DNA of 64,000 nt from the NCBI GenBank assembly GCA_022376465.1, contig JACDTU010000026.1, positions 124,001 through 188,000 of the forward strand. The letters are read 5' to 3'. Source of the stretch: Cubamyces lactineus. Taxonomy: Eukaryota > Basidiomycota > Agaricomycetes > Polyporales > Polyporaceae. A program made the position numbers and the translations under genes. Within the stretch, counting starts at the first letter, position 1; every line of letters begins with the position of its first letter. This document shows positions 35,469 to 45,757 of this stretch, in pieces. The notes under the pieces were generated by a model that worked only from the letters and a program-made list of their open reading frames with translations, was not told where the DNA came from and ran no database searches.

Positions 35469-36800
35469 CTAAACGGTCTCCTGAGGGTGCGCAACCAGCT
35501 TCTTGCCGGAGACTTTGTTCGCCTTCATGCGCTCGAGACCCTCAGGGATTCCTGCAAGCCCGTTAGGAAGCACCTCGACAGGGTTCGGCTAACGTTTCAG
35601 GAAGACGGTGTTGTCAGCGTTGGTTATCACTGGTGAGATATACGACACGCACCTTCAGGGTACCCTTCTCCAGCCAACCCGTGAGGTTTTGGTACGTCGC
35701 GATACCAAGCTCTCTGGTGTATGGGAGGCGGAAGCTACCAAACACGTAACCAACGCGCTTTCCGTCTCCTGGGTTCGCAACGTCCGCCGGCACACGGTCA
35801 GGCGAGGGCAGGACAATGGCGAGTCCGCCTCCGAGGGCAAGCGCATCCCGGCCGAGACGGCACTGCTCGGGATCGTGAGGAACTGCGACAAATGCGAACT
35901 CAAGCGGCTTTCTTCCTATGATCTTCGAAACTTGTGCCAGAATCTCGTCTTTGGGCAGGTTACGGTCGATGACGTGTGTCGCCCCGAGCGAGGTCAGCAG
36001 CGACGTGTTGTGCAGCGACGCTGTGGTGATTATCGGGCTGTGCCCTGCCAGCTTTGCCAATTGTATAGCTAGCAGTGCAGGTGAGCACGCGCCACAACGA
36101 CATGAGGGAGTACTAGGGCGACATACCATATTGTCCGAGGGACGAAGCGCCGCCAATGATGAAGGCAGGCGTGCCGGCGTAGGCCGTCGTCCCCTCTGGC
36201 TCCCAGACGGGCTTCAAGCGCAGGCTCAAATTCTCAGGAGCGGGAGACTGGTTATACAAGACGATGACGTCGGTAGCAAGAGCGAGAGGAATTGTGGCTG
36301 CTTGCTCAAAGGTGATGTTGTCCGGGATCTTTGTTTATGTGATCAGTATCACCGTTGCAGGAATCAAGCACTGCCCGGACGTACAATTGCAGTGAGCTCT
36401 GCGAGTACTACGGCGTACTGCTGAAAAGTCGCCGATCGTTCCTGTGGGTTGCTGCCTCCGGGGAACAGCCTGAGCGAGGTGCATGTCAGTTAATGGGCAT
36501 AGGGACGAGTGCATGGTATACGACGCACACTCTGTCTCCCTCCTTGAGATTGGTAACTTGAGACCCGACCTCTACAACAACTCCAGATCCATCGTAGCCG
36601 GAGATGTAGGGCCAGGATCTGATGAAGAGCCGAGAATAAGGCGGATTGACGACGGCATAGTCAATCGGGTTGAGGGCGCAGGCTATGATCTTCACGAGCA
36701 CTTCCTCGGGGCCTGGATGCTGAACAGGAACCTCACCGACGACATAAGGCGTGCTCTCTTTGTGAAGCAGTAGCGCTTTCTGAGTAGCGGGGATTGACAT
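35469..36800 (-). CDS. GroES-like MDR reductase, array copy C
   Basis: Exons (minus): 36800-36529, 36469-36385, 36328-36127, 36068-35653, 35588-35469; 364 residues, intact. Starts MSIPATQKALLLHKEST, close to copy D (MSIPRTQKALLLHKVST), so C and D may be the youngest pair. GroES-like PGPEEVLVKIIACALNPIDY; nucleotide loop IGGASSLGQY; ends HPQETV. All exon sizes are identical to B and D. Family activity is NAD(P)H-dependent reduction; the substrate cannot be read from sequence. Confidence 0.9.
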
Positions 36801-37981
36801 GATTGTTGGATAACGTTGAGCGAACGTAGGAACCGCAGAGAAGCGAGAGTGTGAAGCACTGTACTGTAGGATTCGATTCTACGAACTTATACTGGACCTG
36901 GTTGGGCTGTATGATCGTTGATTAGGTACGAGGCTGCGATGCTCGCCTCGGTGCAAGCCTCAAAGCGATGTCATAGCAGGAGCCGGGAGGCTTCGTCAAC
37001 CCGTCAAGAAAGGTCTTGGCCAGCCGCCGGTACGACACCTCAGAATGCGTAGTCCGGCATCAGCGTACGCGGATGCAAGAGTGGGGACGGTCTACGGAGC
37101 CGCAAGTGGGTTGCAGTGGGTTGCTCGTTGTAGGAATTAGCGGATAACAACGCTCGATCGACCCCAGCTTATACCGATATCCGTTCTAACGAGCCGCTGA
37201 ATGACAAACCGGTCCTCGTACCCCTGTATTATAGGCATGCGTATGATTGTGTGCTGGATGACGAAGTCCTAACGAGGCCTTCGGTTGCGGAACGCCGAAT
37301 GCCATGAGACCGACGACAAGGCCGCAGTCGTGCTAGTAGCATTAGTGACACACACCCGCACTCCGAACCCATCGGACCGGCGGTGAGCTCTAGAACGAGT
37401 ACGCTAGGGATCTGAATCTGGATCACCATCCATTATCGGGAGCGACGGGAGGAAACGTACTGGAGTCTAGCATCTTAATCTTCCGGCGTTGCGCAAACTC
37501 TTCTCATGCAGAGGGATTCGTCAATGCCAACTTCATCAAAGGTACGGCTGGCATATTTGCAAAGGAGCGTTCTGAGTGGCCATGCGTAGCATACAGATGT
37601 TCCTATATGTGCCAGTGAAGCGGTAGGATGCTCAACCGTAGTCTCGATCGTGGCTCGATTCTCCAGCCTGTGCCACGTGTAAGCCACGCTCTCGGACTAT
37701 CAGCACCTACAGACAGTGGCCACATGGACAGCAGAACGCTCCGAGCCCTCACGTACTGTACTTCTCACAGAATAAGCCAGGTTCGAGCGAGTGTTTAACT
37801 AGGGTCCAGATTCGACGTATCTGGTGAGGGCACTCAACTCACTCTCAGGCTGGGCGATCACCATGAGAAGCGGATGAAAGCATGAACATACGCAAGAACT
37901 CCGATCTAGCAATGTGTATTCAGCTGACAGGTAGGTATATGTGACCCACGAGTGGCTAAGGATCCCATGCGCAATACCTTG
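36801..37981. other. Array spacer C-D
   Basis: About 1.2 kb without a recognisable gene; contains the copy C promoter region. Confidence 0.45.
36896..36903 (-). promoter_or_regulatory. TATA-like element, copy C
   Basis: AGTATAAG on the minus strand, about 96 bases upstream of the ATG of copy C. Confidence 0.4.
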
Positions 37982-39305
37982 CTACGGAGTCTCATGAGGA
38001 AGCGCAACAAGCTTCTTTCCAGAAATCTTATTGGCCTTCAGACGCTCGAGGCCCTCAGGGATGCCTGCAAGGCCATTGGGGAGCACCTCGACGGGGTTTG
38101 GCTAATATTCCATGAGCTTAGCATGAAGTCTTCCGAAATCGGAGAAAACGAGAAACGTACCTTCAGCAGGCCCTTCTGCAGCCAGCCGGTGATCTGCTTG
38201 TACATCGCGACACCAACTTCTCTGGTATACGGCAGGTAAGGGCTCCCATAGACGAACCCAACACGTTTACCATCTCCCGGATTCGCAACATCCTCCGGTA
38301 CAGCGCGGGGCGATGGCAGGACGATGGCGAGTGCGCCTCCCGGAGCGAGTGCATCACGCCCAAGTCGGCACAACTCGGGGTCGTGCGGGATGGCGACGAA
38401 AGCGAACTTGACGGGCTTCTCTCCCGCGATCGCAGAGAGCTCAGCCAGAATGGACTCATTGGACTTGCGGCGGTCGATGACGTGTGTCGCACCCAACGAG
38501 AGGAGCAACGGCGCATTATGCAAGGATGCCGTCGCGACGATGGGGCTATGGCCGGCCAACTTTGCCAGTTGAATCGCTAACATTCTGTGTTAGTAGACAT
38601 AGCGTCTCGCATATTTGAAGGACGTACCACACTGGCCGAGGGACGAAGCCCCGCCGACAATGAAAGCGGGCGTACCGGCGTACGCGGTTGCCCCTTCCGG
38701 CTCCCAGACCGGTTTCAACCGAAGACTGATGTTCTCGGCGGCGGCGGATTGGTTATACAAGGCGAGGACATCAGTGGCGAGAGCGAGAGGTAGAGTTGCT
38801 GCTTGTTCGAACGTTATGTTATCGGGAATCTGTCCTCTGGGGTTAATCACTTATTCTTCGAATGAGATTCCAAGAGCAACTCACGGTAGCTGTCAAGTCT
38901 GCGGGCACCACAGCGTACTGTTGGAAGGTTGCTGAACGCTTTGCGTAGGTGCTATCCCCTAGGAAGAGCCTGTATGTAATGGCGTAGCATAAGCCGAGCT
39001 GAGCGTGAGACGGAAGTACACTCCACCACGCACACTTTGTCTCCCTCTTTGAGATTGCGGACTTGCGAGCCGACCTCGACCACAATGCCCGCTCCATCGT
39101 AGCCGGCAATGAACGGCCAATAGGTCACAAAGAGTTGAGTGTACGGGGGGTCGACGATCGCATGATCAATGGGGTTAAGAGCACAGGCCATAATCTTCAC
39201 AAGAACCTCCTCCGGCCCGGGGTGGTATACGGGAGATTCGCCGAGGACATAGGGCGTGCTAACTTTGTGGAGAAGAAGAGCCTTCTGTGTCCTTGGGATA
39301 GACAT
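37982..39305 (-). CDS. GroES-like MDR reductase, array copy D
   Basis: Exons (minus): 39305-39034, 38969-38885, 38829-38628, 38576-38161, 38101-37982; 364 residues. GroES-like PGPEEVLVKIMACALNPIDH; nucleotide loop VGGASSLGQC, where the other copies have Tyr as last residue. C-terminus LVALPHETP differs from the usual PQET. These changes could reflect relaxed constraint or altered substrate use, but there is no stop or frameshift. Gene structure is identical to B and C. Confidence 0.89.
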
Positions 39306-40047
39306 GTTGGTTCAGAGCGATGTTGGAGGTCGTTGGCAAATAGTAGAGGAGGGATGTCGACTCGTAGCGTCTATTAGTTAGTCTTATATACCTGCTACTA
39401 GCGCGAACCGAGGGCTTTACTCGTGCTACAGGACGTAGCAGATAGGTAGTACTGCGAATGTAGTTCAGCCCACGCTGCTCTTCGTGTCCGCAACCTACTC
39501 AGTCAACACAGAAGCTACAGTACATACCTGATACGTGTCTCGAAGTGCAATTTGGCCGTGTGGACTTGTGGACCGTGTACGCTCACTGCTATGACATACC
39601 TTAGCTGCCGTGGGATTGCCGCTCTGATAGCAGATAGCTATGTGCTATAGCGCTACGCGCTCCGACCTCGTCAGGCCAAGGTTCAGAGTACCCTGGCGGC
39701 AGGTGTCACGACGATCCGATCCCGGCATGGATACGAAACATGTGCTGGCTTCTGTCCGCAGACGTTAGGCGTTTGTGCGAGGGATGATGAGGATCGAGAC
39801 TTACCGCCCATATAGTGGCCAAATCCTCTCACTGCTTGTGACCAAGCTATGCCGGACGCCAAGACACAAGAGACTTATCGGCTAAACCTCACATTCTAAG
39901 TCAAAGCAACCTTGTGCGTGCTCTAAGCGGGACGTGGAGTTCATGTTTCATAAACTGAAGGCGCCATTAGCATTCCGATCGTGGTCGCATCGCCCAACAT
40001 CGTCAACGCGTCAAGATAGCATACAAGTAATAGCCGCCTCTCGGACA
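39306..40047. other. Array spacer D-E
   Basis: No gene recognised; contains the copy D promoter. Confidence 0.45.
39383..39390 (-). promoter_or_regulatory. TATA box, copy D
   Basis: TATATAAG on the minus strand, 78 bases upstream of the ATG of copy D, the same spacing as in copy B. Confidence 0.55.
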
Positions 40048-41417
40048 TCAAATGGTCTCCTGAGGCCTGGTGATCAGCTTTGTGCCGCTGACCTTGTTGT
40101 TCTTCAGTCGCTCAAGTCCTTCGGGGGCTCCTGCTAGTCCGTTGGGCAGCACCTCCACTGCGTTGGGCTGTTACATGGTCAACGAGTGCTACACGGAACA
40201 GTCTCAGAAAGATGAAGGTACGATACCTTGATGATGCCCTTCTCGAGCCATTCGGTCAGCCGTTTGTACATCTCGACGCCGCACGCCCTGTTCTCCGGGC
40301 TGTGAACATTTCCGAAGACATACGCGATGCGCTTTCCGTCGCCCTCTTTCTTCAGTTCAGCCGGGATGACGTCGTCCAAGACGATGACTAGCCCACCGCC
40401 CGGGGCGAGAGCCTGGTACGCGAGCGGCATCGTCTCGGGCAGCGAAATCGCATCGTAGACGAGCTCGATGGGCTTTCCTCCTGTAAGCTCCGGGAGCTTC
40501 GCCAGAATGACCTCGTTGGACAAGGAGCGATCGATGACGTGCGTTGCACCGAGCGACGTTAGGAGAGAGGTGTTATGCGGAGACGCTGTCGCTATGATCG
40601 GGCTGAACCCTGCGAGCTTCGCAATCTGGATCGCTATCCACAGGAATGCACCCCGCGTGATGAGTATACCGACTGGATTCACAGAACATACTGCGGCAAG
40701 GAGGCAAACAGAACGTACCGTATTGACCGACTGACGAGGCACCGCCAACGATGAAGACGGGCTTTCCGGCAAACTCGGAGGTGCCGCCTTCTTCCCATAC
40801 CGGCTTCAGACGGAGCGTCTTGGAGTAGCCGGGGTGCTGGTTGTAAAGGGCGAGCACGACAGTCGCTAGGGCGAGAGGTACAGACGCAGCCTGATCGAAC
40901 GAAATGTTGTCCGGGATCTATGTATGCACAACGGCGCGTCAGATCGCTCCGTGAGCAGGCTCTACGCAATCTTGCGTGCGTGCGTCGCAGACGTACCAAA
41001 GCAGTGATCTCCGCCGGAACCACGCAGAACTGCTGGAAGGTCGCGTACGGATTCGTAAACCACCCCTGGAACAGTCTTCCGGGATCCGCAAAGTGGCACA
41101 GTCAACATGGGGCTGTAGCAAACCAGACTGGGCCAACTAGGTACTTACATTTTGTCCCCTTCCTTGAGCCCCGTGACCTCCTCGCCGACTTCGACCACTA
41201 CCCCTGCACCATCCGTCCCGGTGATGAACGGATACTCCCTAATGAGTGCAGAGAATGGCGGAATGGCGATCTTCCAATCGATTGGGTTCAAAGCCGCCGA
41301 AACGACTTTGACGAGGACCTCCTTCGGACCAGGGCGTGGTACAGGAACTTCACCAACGCAGTACTCGCCACCCTCTGCTGGTAAAAGGAGCGCTTTCTGC
41401 GTCTTGACGGTACTCAT
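40048..41417 (-). CDS. GroES-like MDR reductase, array copy E
   Basis: Outermost array member. Exons (minus): 41417-41149, 41075-40997, 40917-40719, 40633-40227, 40167-40048; 357 residues. It differs from A-D and matches the lone copy at 11436: exon sizes 79 and 407, the segment LFQGWF, EEGGTSEFAGKPVFIVGGAS, and VYDAISLPET. So the array contains two subfamilies. GroES-like PGPKEVLVKVVSAALNPIDW; nucleotide loop VGGASSVGQY. Start taken at MSTVKTQKALLL; nine more in-frame codons upstream lack conservation. Likely NAD(P)H-dependent reductase, substrate unknown. Confidence 0.9.
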
Positions 41418-41478
41418 ACTTCGAAAGAGGACGTTGGAACACAAAATTCTTCCGTCTCATGGAGGTTGAGAGGCTCGC

Positions 41479-41486
41479 TATATATG
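41479..41486 (-). promoter_or_regulatory. TATA box, copy E
   Basis: CATATATA on the minus strand, about 62 bases upstream of the ATG of copy E. Confidence 0.5.
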
Positions 41487-41950
41487 GCCCATGTGGCTCT
41501 CTCCCACTGAAGCGCGGAAACGGAGGACGGGAGTCCTATCGATGTGTCAGCACACGAGTGCGAAATGCGCGTGCCTACGCGATCCGTCTGTTAGCGTACC
41601 TTGAGATGGGAACACAGGGTGAGGATCGGATCCTATAGAAATTCGGAGAACACTTGACTGTGGATACCCGGGTATCGATGTATGCACACTCTCTCATCGA
41701 TGCCACCCATATTCACCTCTGTTGGCGCGATGGCGATAGCGCTGCGTCGTCGGAAGCCGGTCTCGTGGGCAAATTGTCTCAGGAAAGAGAAAGATTCTCT
41801 TGTGCAAGATATGCCAACAGCAGAATCACCGCCCGCATGTGCGCGCGACAGCAGCCACCGCTGCACTCATGGGCGCCGCGACTTCCAACGAAAGTCCGGT
41901 ACATCCAGCCTGCCTACTTTTCATTCAGTTCAGCTGACCCTCATACGTAT

Positions 41951-42503
41951 ACACCTGACCGTCCAACGGGCAAAGTTATCGGGTTTCTGTGCAACCATCA
42001 CGACTGCCTCTCCGAGAATGGTATACTTGGGAGCTCCGGGGCGATTGACGTCCTCGACCATGCTCTCGGTGCGAGCGGCCTCTTGAACAGGGTATGAGTG
42101 TGTGCGTGGTACACATTCATCGTCTGCATAGGGGAGACAAACAAGAGGTCGTCCAACGCGGACATGCATGACGCGGTTTTCGATCTTCTTGGGCTTAGCA
42201 GAAAATTACTCATAGTGCCACCAAACGCGGTGCGCGAGGAGAAGGACACGAAAGCTAAGGGAAGAGGAAAGAATCAAGCAATCGTCGACGTACTTGGTGT
42301 CGTCAAGATCCCATTCTTGCGGGTGTCTGGGGAAGAGCTATTCGTTCTCTTGGATGCACTGCTTACGCAGAACGCTTTCAAGGTATGCGCAGATCGCGAG
42401 CTTGTGCTACACAGATAAAACTGAGATTCGGCAGCCATGGGACATCGGGGTTCTACCAGGGGGCCTAAGCAGAATGACGGAAGGTCCGCTTCGACTGAAG
42501 TAG
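41951..42503 (+). pseudogene. Broken relic of an MDR reductase (3' half)
   Basis: On the strand opposite to the array and 0.5 kb beyond it. Pieces align with exon 4 and exon 5 of the intact genes: QRAKLSGFCATITTASPRM, then after a one-base frame change GSSGAIDVLDHALG, then after a TGA at 42095 SRKLLIVPPNAVREE and DVLGVVKIPFLRVSGEELF, up to a donor (GTATGC) at the place where exon 4 ends. An acceptor then leads to PWDIGVLPGGLSRMTEGPLR and a stop at 42501. The N-terminal exons were not found. It is more diverged than the five array genes, so it is an older copy. Confidence 0.65.
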
Positions 42504-43447
42504 GGTGCAGTGAGCGCGCAGAGGCTAGTTATTCAAGAGCGTTCAAGTTGGAGAGTTATGATGAGTATGCCCAGTAGAACAGGATAGGTTGTCCCGGGGA
42601 CGCACGAGCAGAGAAACCCAGACAGAACATCCATACTTAAAAGCCAGCAGCCAGCTGTAGTCGACGATAGTCGTCGTAAGCAGTCGAGAGTGGCAAGTGC
42701 CTAGCGGCAGGTCTATCAACGCCCAAAGTACATGACGAGCGCCTACTCCTATTCCGAGCTCGAGCGCACAGGAGCGCACCCAGCTTCTGATTCCTCCTTC
42801 ATCCCTTCTTCGTGAGACAACACTTCATCTATTGCAATTGTGTTCCTGTCAATAAAAGCCGACAGGGACTTGCAGTATAGCCCCTCCACTCACTCTCAGA
42901 TCAGATCGAGGCGCAAATATCCACACGCGACGGGCGCTTGTCAATTCCTCGCGCAATGGTACTGAACTCATTGAGAATCCTCCCCCGAGTCTATCAATGT
43001 GAAGCAGAAACGCTAGCATATTCAAAGTATGTGAATCGACACTATCTACGAGTACACCACGGTCCTAACTAGCTGGCATCGCTGCGACCGAATGTGCCAG
43101 GTGTGTTACCAGCCCAGCTATTGCCCTACGGAACCTCGGCGATACAGGACGCGGGTTCGATCCCCATATGCTTCCCTATTTCTCCCGTTGCCCATCGGCG
43201 ACAATCATCCGGCCGCTGCGCAGTGCACCCTAGTGCACCGCGCGGACCGGTGAGCAAGATGGTTCATGACGACATGATGCCTTGCCAGTACCGTTTTCCC
43301 TGTCCTTTTGATCACTCCCAGTTGCTGAATTGAGGTGCTGTGCAAAGCATTTGGCCGGAGCGATCGATTCGATCTCTCTTCTCGCCCTTAGCGTTTACCG
43401 GGATCTGGCACAGTACCGTTCTCTCGAGCTTGGACCTAACTTCCACC
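42504..43447. other. Intergenic upstream of galactokinase
   Basis: No gene recognised. A sequence resembling a tRNA B box near 43152 lacks a partner A box and a pairing acceptor stem. Confidence 0.4.
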
Positions 43448-45556
43448 ATGGCTGCAGAACTACCCATTCCGATTTTCACATCTCTTGACAAAGCTTTCCC
43501 CGATACAGAAACCGCTGCAGCTCAAGGGTGAGTGTCGGCGCCAATTATTGTGATTGCTCTTCACTCAATGCTTGTGGTAGAGTTCGGTACGACTCTGTGG
43601 TCAAGGAGTACGAGAAGCGCTTTGGGCATAAGCCTACGTTTATCGCGCGCGCTCCAGGACGAGTCAAGTAAATCAGACAGATCAGCAGTCAGGACACACG
43701 CTCATATTCGACGTTGTAGCCTTATTGGGGAGCACATAGACTATGTGCTCTTCGGGTGTTTTCCAGCCGCGATCGAGCGCGATATCCTCATCGCGTGCGG
43801 TCCGTCACAACCTGGGTCCGAAGCCACCGCGCAAGATGGAGCTAGCCGTGGTGGCGTGAAGGCGGAAAACCTCAACCCGAAGTATCAGCCGCAGAGCTTC
43901 GTGCCGATGCTCAAGTCCGCATCGGCTCCATCTGCTGCAGAAGAAGCGGATGCCGCCAGCAACGTGCATGCGGAGGCTTCGTGGCACCTGGACATTGACA
44001 AGCGCGAACTGCGTTGGGAGAGCTACGTCAAGGCTGGATACTATGTCAGTATTGCACGGAGAGAGATGTTGTCGAATCGAGCTCATCACGTTTCGCAGGG
44101 CGTACTCAACCGCTTCTTTGCCTCGGACAAAGAGCATCCTGTCCCCGTTGACATGCTTGTCACAGGATCGGTGCCTTCGGGGTCGGGGCTATCCTCCAGG
44201 TAAATGAACCCGACAGTAGTATCGGAGTGTTCACGCTCTGATCTCGGTATCTTCAGTGCAGCAATGGTCGTCTCATCCACACTTGCCTTCCTTGCCGTTA
44301 ACAACAAGTTAGACGGCATCACGAAGGGGCAACTTGTCGAGATGGCCATGGAGAACGAGAAACGAGTCGGTGTTAACAGTGGTGGGTAAGTACACTGTAT
44401 GAATTGTCTGCTAGGCATCCGGCTGATCACGAGACGGCATTAGCTTGGATCAAGCGGCGTCAGTCATCTGCACACCGCACTCCGCTATATTCGTGGACTT
44501 CTTCCCTCGCCTCTCCGCTGAGCCGATTCCACTTCCAACTTCCCGCACGATCCCTCGCGCGGTCTTCGTCTGCGCGAACTCCTTGGTCGTTAGCGACAAG
44601 CTCGTCAGTGAGTGGCCGCTCCCCTAGCACACATGCAAGGGGAAGCAATGTCTGATTCCCGCATTCTAGGTGCAAAGATCCACTACAACCTCCGTGTGGT
44701 CGAAACTCTTGTTGGGGCGCGTGTCCTTGCGCTCCGCCTCGGACAACAGCTTGGCCCCTGCGACCGTCCCCGGCTGCGCGAAGTGTTCTCGCGCTGGCTT
44801 GGCTCCCCCGACCTAGAGTCGAGTCCGGAGAAAGTCAAGGCACAGTTGTTGCGCTTCCTCCCAGAAATCGAGAAGTTGCGCCCATCGCCTGAGGGCCGTG
44901 AGGAGGGAGAATTAGGGGTGACGATGAAAGAGATGGTCGAGTGGAGCAGGCTCTCGGAGGAGCAGTTCCACGAGGTGTATCTCTCTTGGGTCGATGGTAT
45001 GTAGTACCCCACGCCTCGCAGGACGTATCGCTTCAGTGAATTGACGTTGGCGTCTTCTAGTCGAGGCAGAGTACTTCCAGCTGTACAAACGCGCGCGGCA
45101 CGTCATCACCGAGGCGATCCGCGTCCTCGAGTTCCGTGAGGTCTGCCTGCGCGCTCAGGCTGCAGAGGGCGACCTGCCCGAGGAGACGCTGCGCGAGCTC
45201 GGCGCTCTTATGGATGCGTCACACGAGAGCTGCTCGCAGCTGTGCGAGAGCTCATGTCCTGAGGTCGACCAACTTGCAAAGCTCGCCCGCGCGAGTGGTG
45301 CGTACGGCTGCCGTATCACTGGAGCGGGTTGGGGTGGCTGCACTGTATCGCTCGTCGCAGAGGACCAGGTGGATAGCTTTATCGCGAAGGTCAAGGCTGG
45401 GTACGCGCCGTATAGAGACCTCGAAGGCGAGAAGCTGCATGAAGTCATCTTCGCGACGAAGCCCAGCTCGGGAGCCTTCGGTGAGTGAAGACGCGCTTTG
45501 CACGTTCCGTGGCGCTAAGGAAAGCTGTCCTCATAGTCTTGAAGCTGGACGCATGA
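43448..45556 (+). CDS. gal1: Galactokinase (GHMP kinase)
   Basis: Phosphorylates galactose to galactose-1-phosphate in the cytosol (Leloir pathway). Nine exons: 43448-43527, 43581-43667, 43720-44044, 44099-44199, 44257-44385, 44444-44607, 44670-44996, 45061-45480, 45537-45556; 550 residues, all phases fit. Signature GRVNLIGEHIDY (residues 53-64), GHMP ATP-binding GSGLSSSAAM (about 194-203), and C-terminal GAGWGGC (about 492-498). The usual GGMDQA motif reads GGLDQA here. The last exon is tiny (VLKLDA) and restores the conserved end. The reading GAFGE followed by stop is just intron read-through. The intron at 44045-44098 is a multiple of three, so its retention would not break the frame. Confidence 0.93.
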
Positions 45557-45757
45557 ACGATGCTTCTATGCACGTAAAGTCGTTGTATGTGTATTTGTAA
45601 CTGTAACACAAGGAGAACATGATGCGATCATCTCTGGGTAGCGTGTATTGCGTAGATGTGTACCACTCGTGTAAAGGCGTAGGTATGGATGCGGTAGGGT
45701 ATGAGTACAGATGCGTTAACAATGCGTGAAGGTTTCGTGATCCGCCGTCTAATATCA
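45557..45757. other. Short convergent intergenic region
   Basis: Only 201 bases between two stop codons, so the 3' ends of galactokinase and the membrane protein probably overlap or abut. Confidence 0.5.

Noticed and set aside
30990..41417. Reading the MDR array as a secondary-metabolite gene cluster
   Set aside because: No backbone synthase, P450 or transporter lies within or beside it; the claim cannot be supported from this window.
43130..43180. tRNA-like B box (GGGTTCGATCCCC)
   Set aside because: No A box at the right distance, the T-stem pairs poorly, and the would-be acceptor stem has no partner upstream. A chance match or SINE relic at best.
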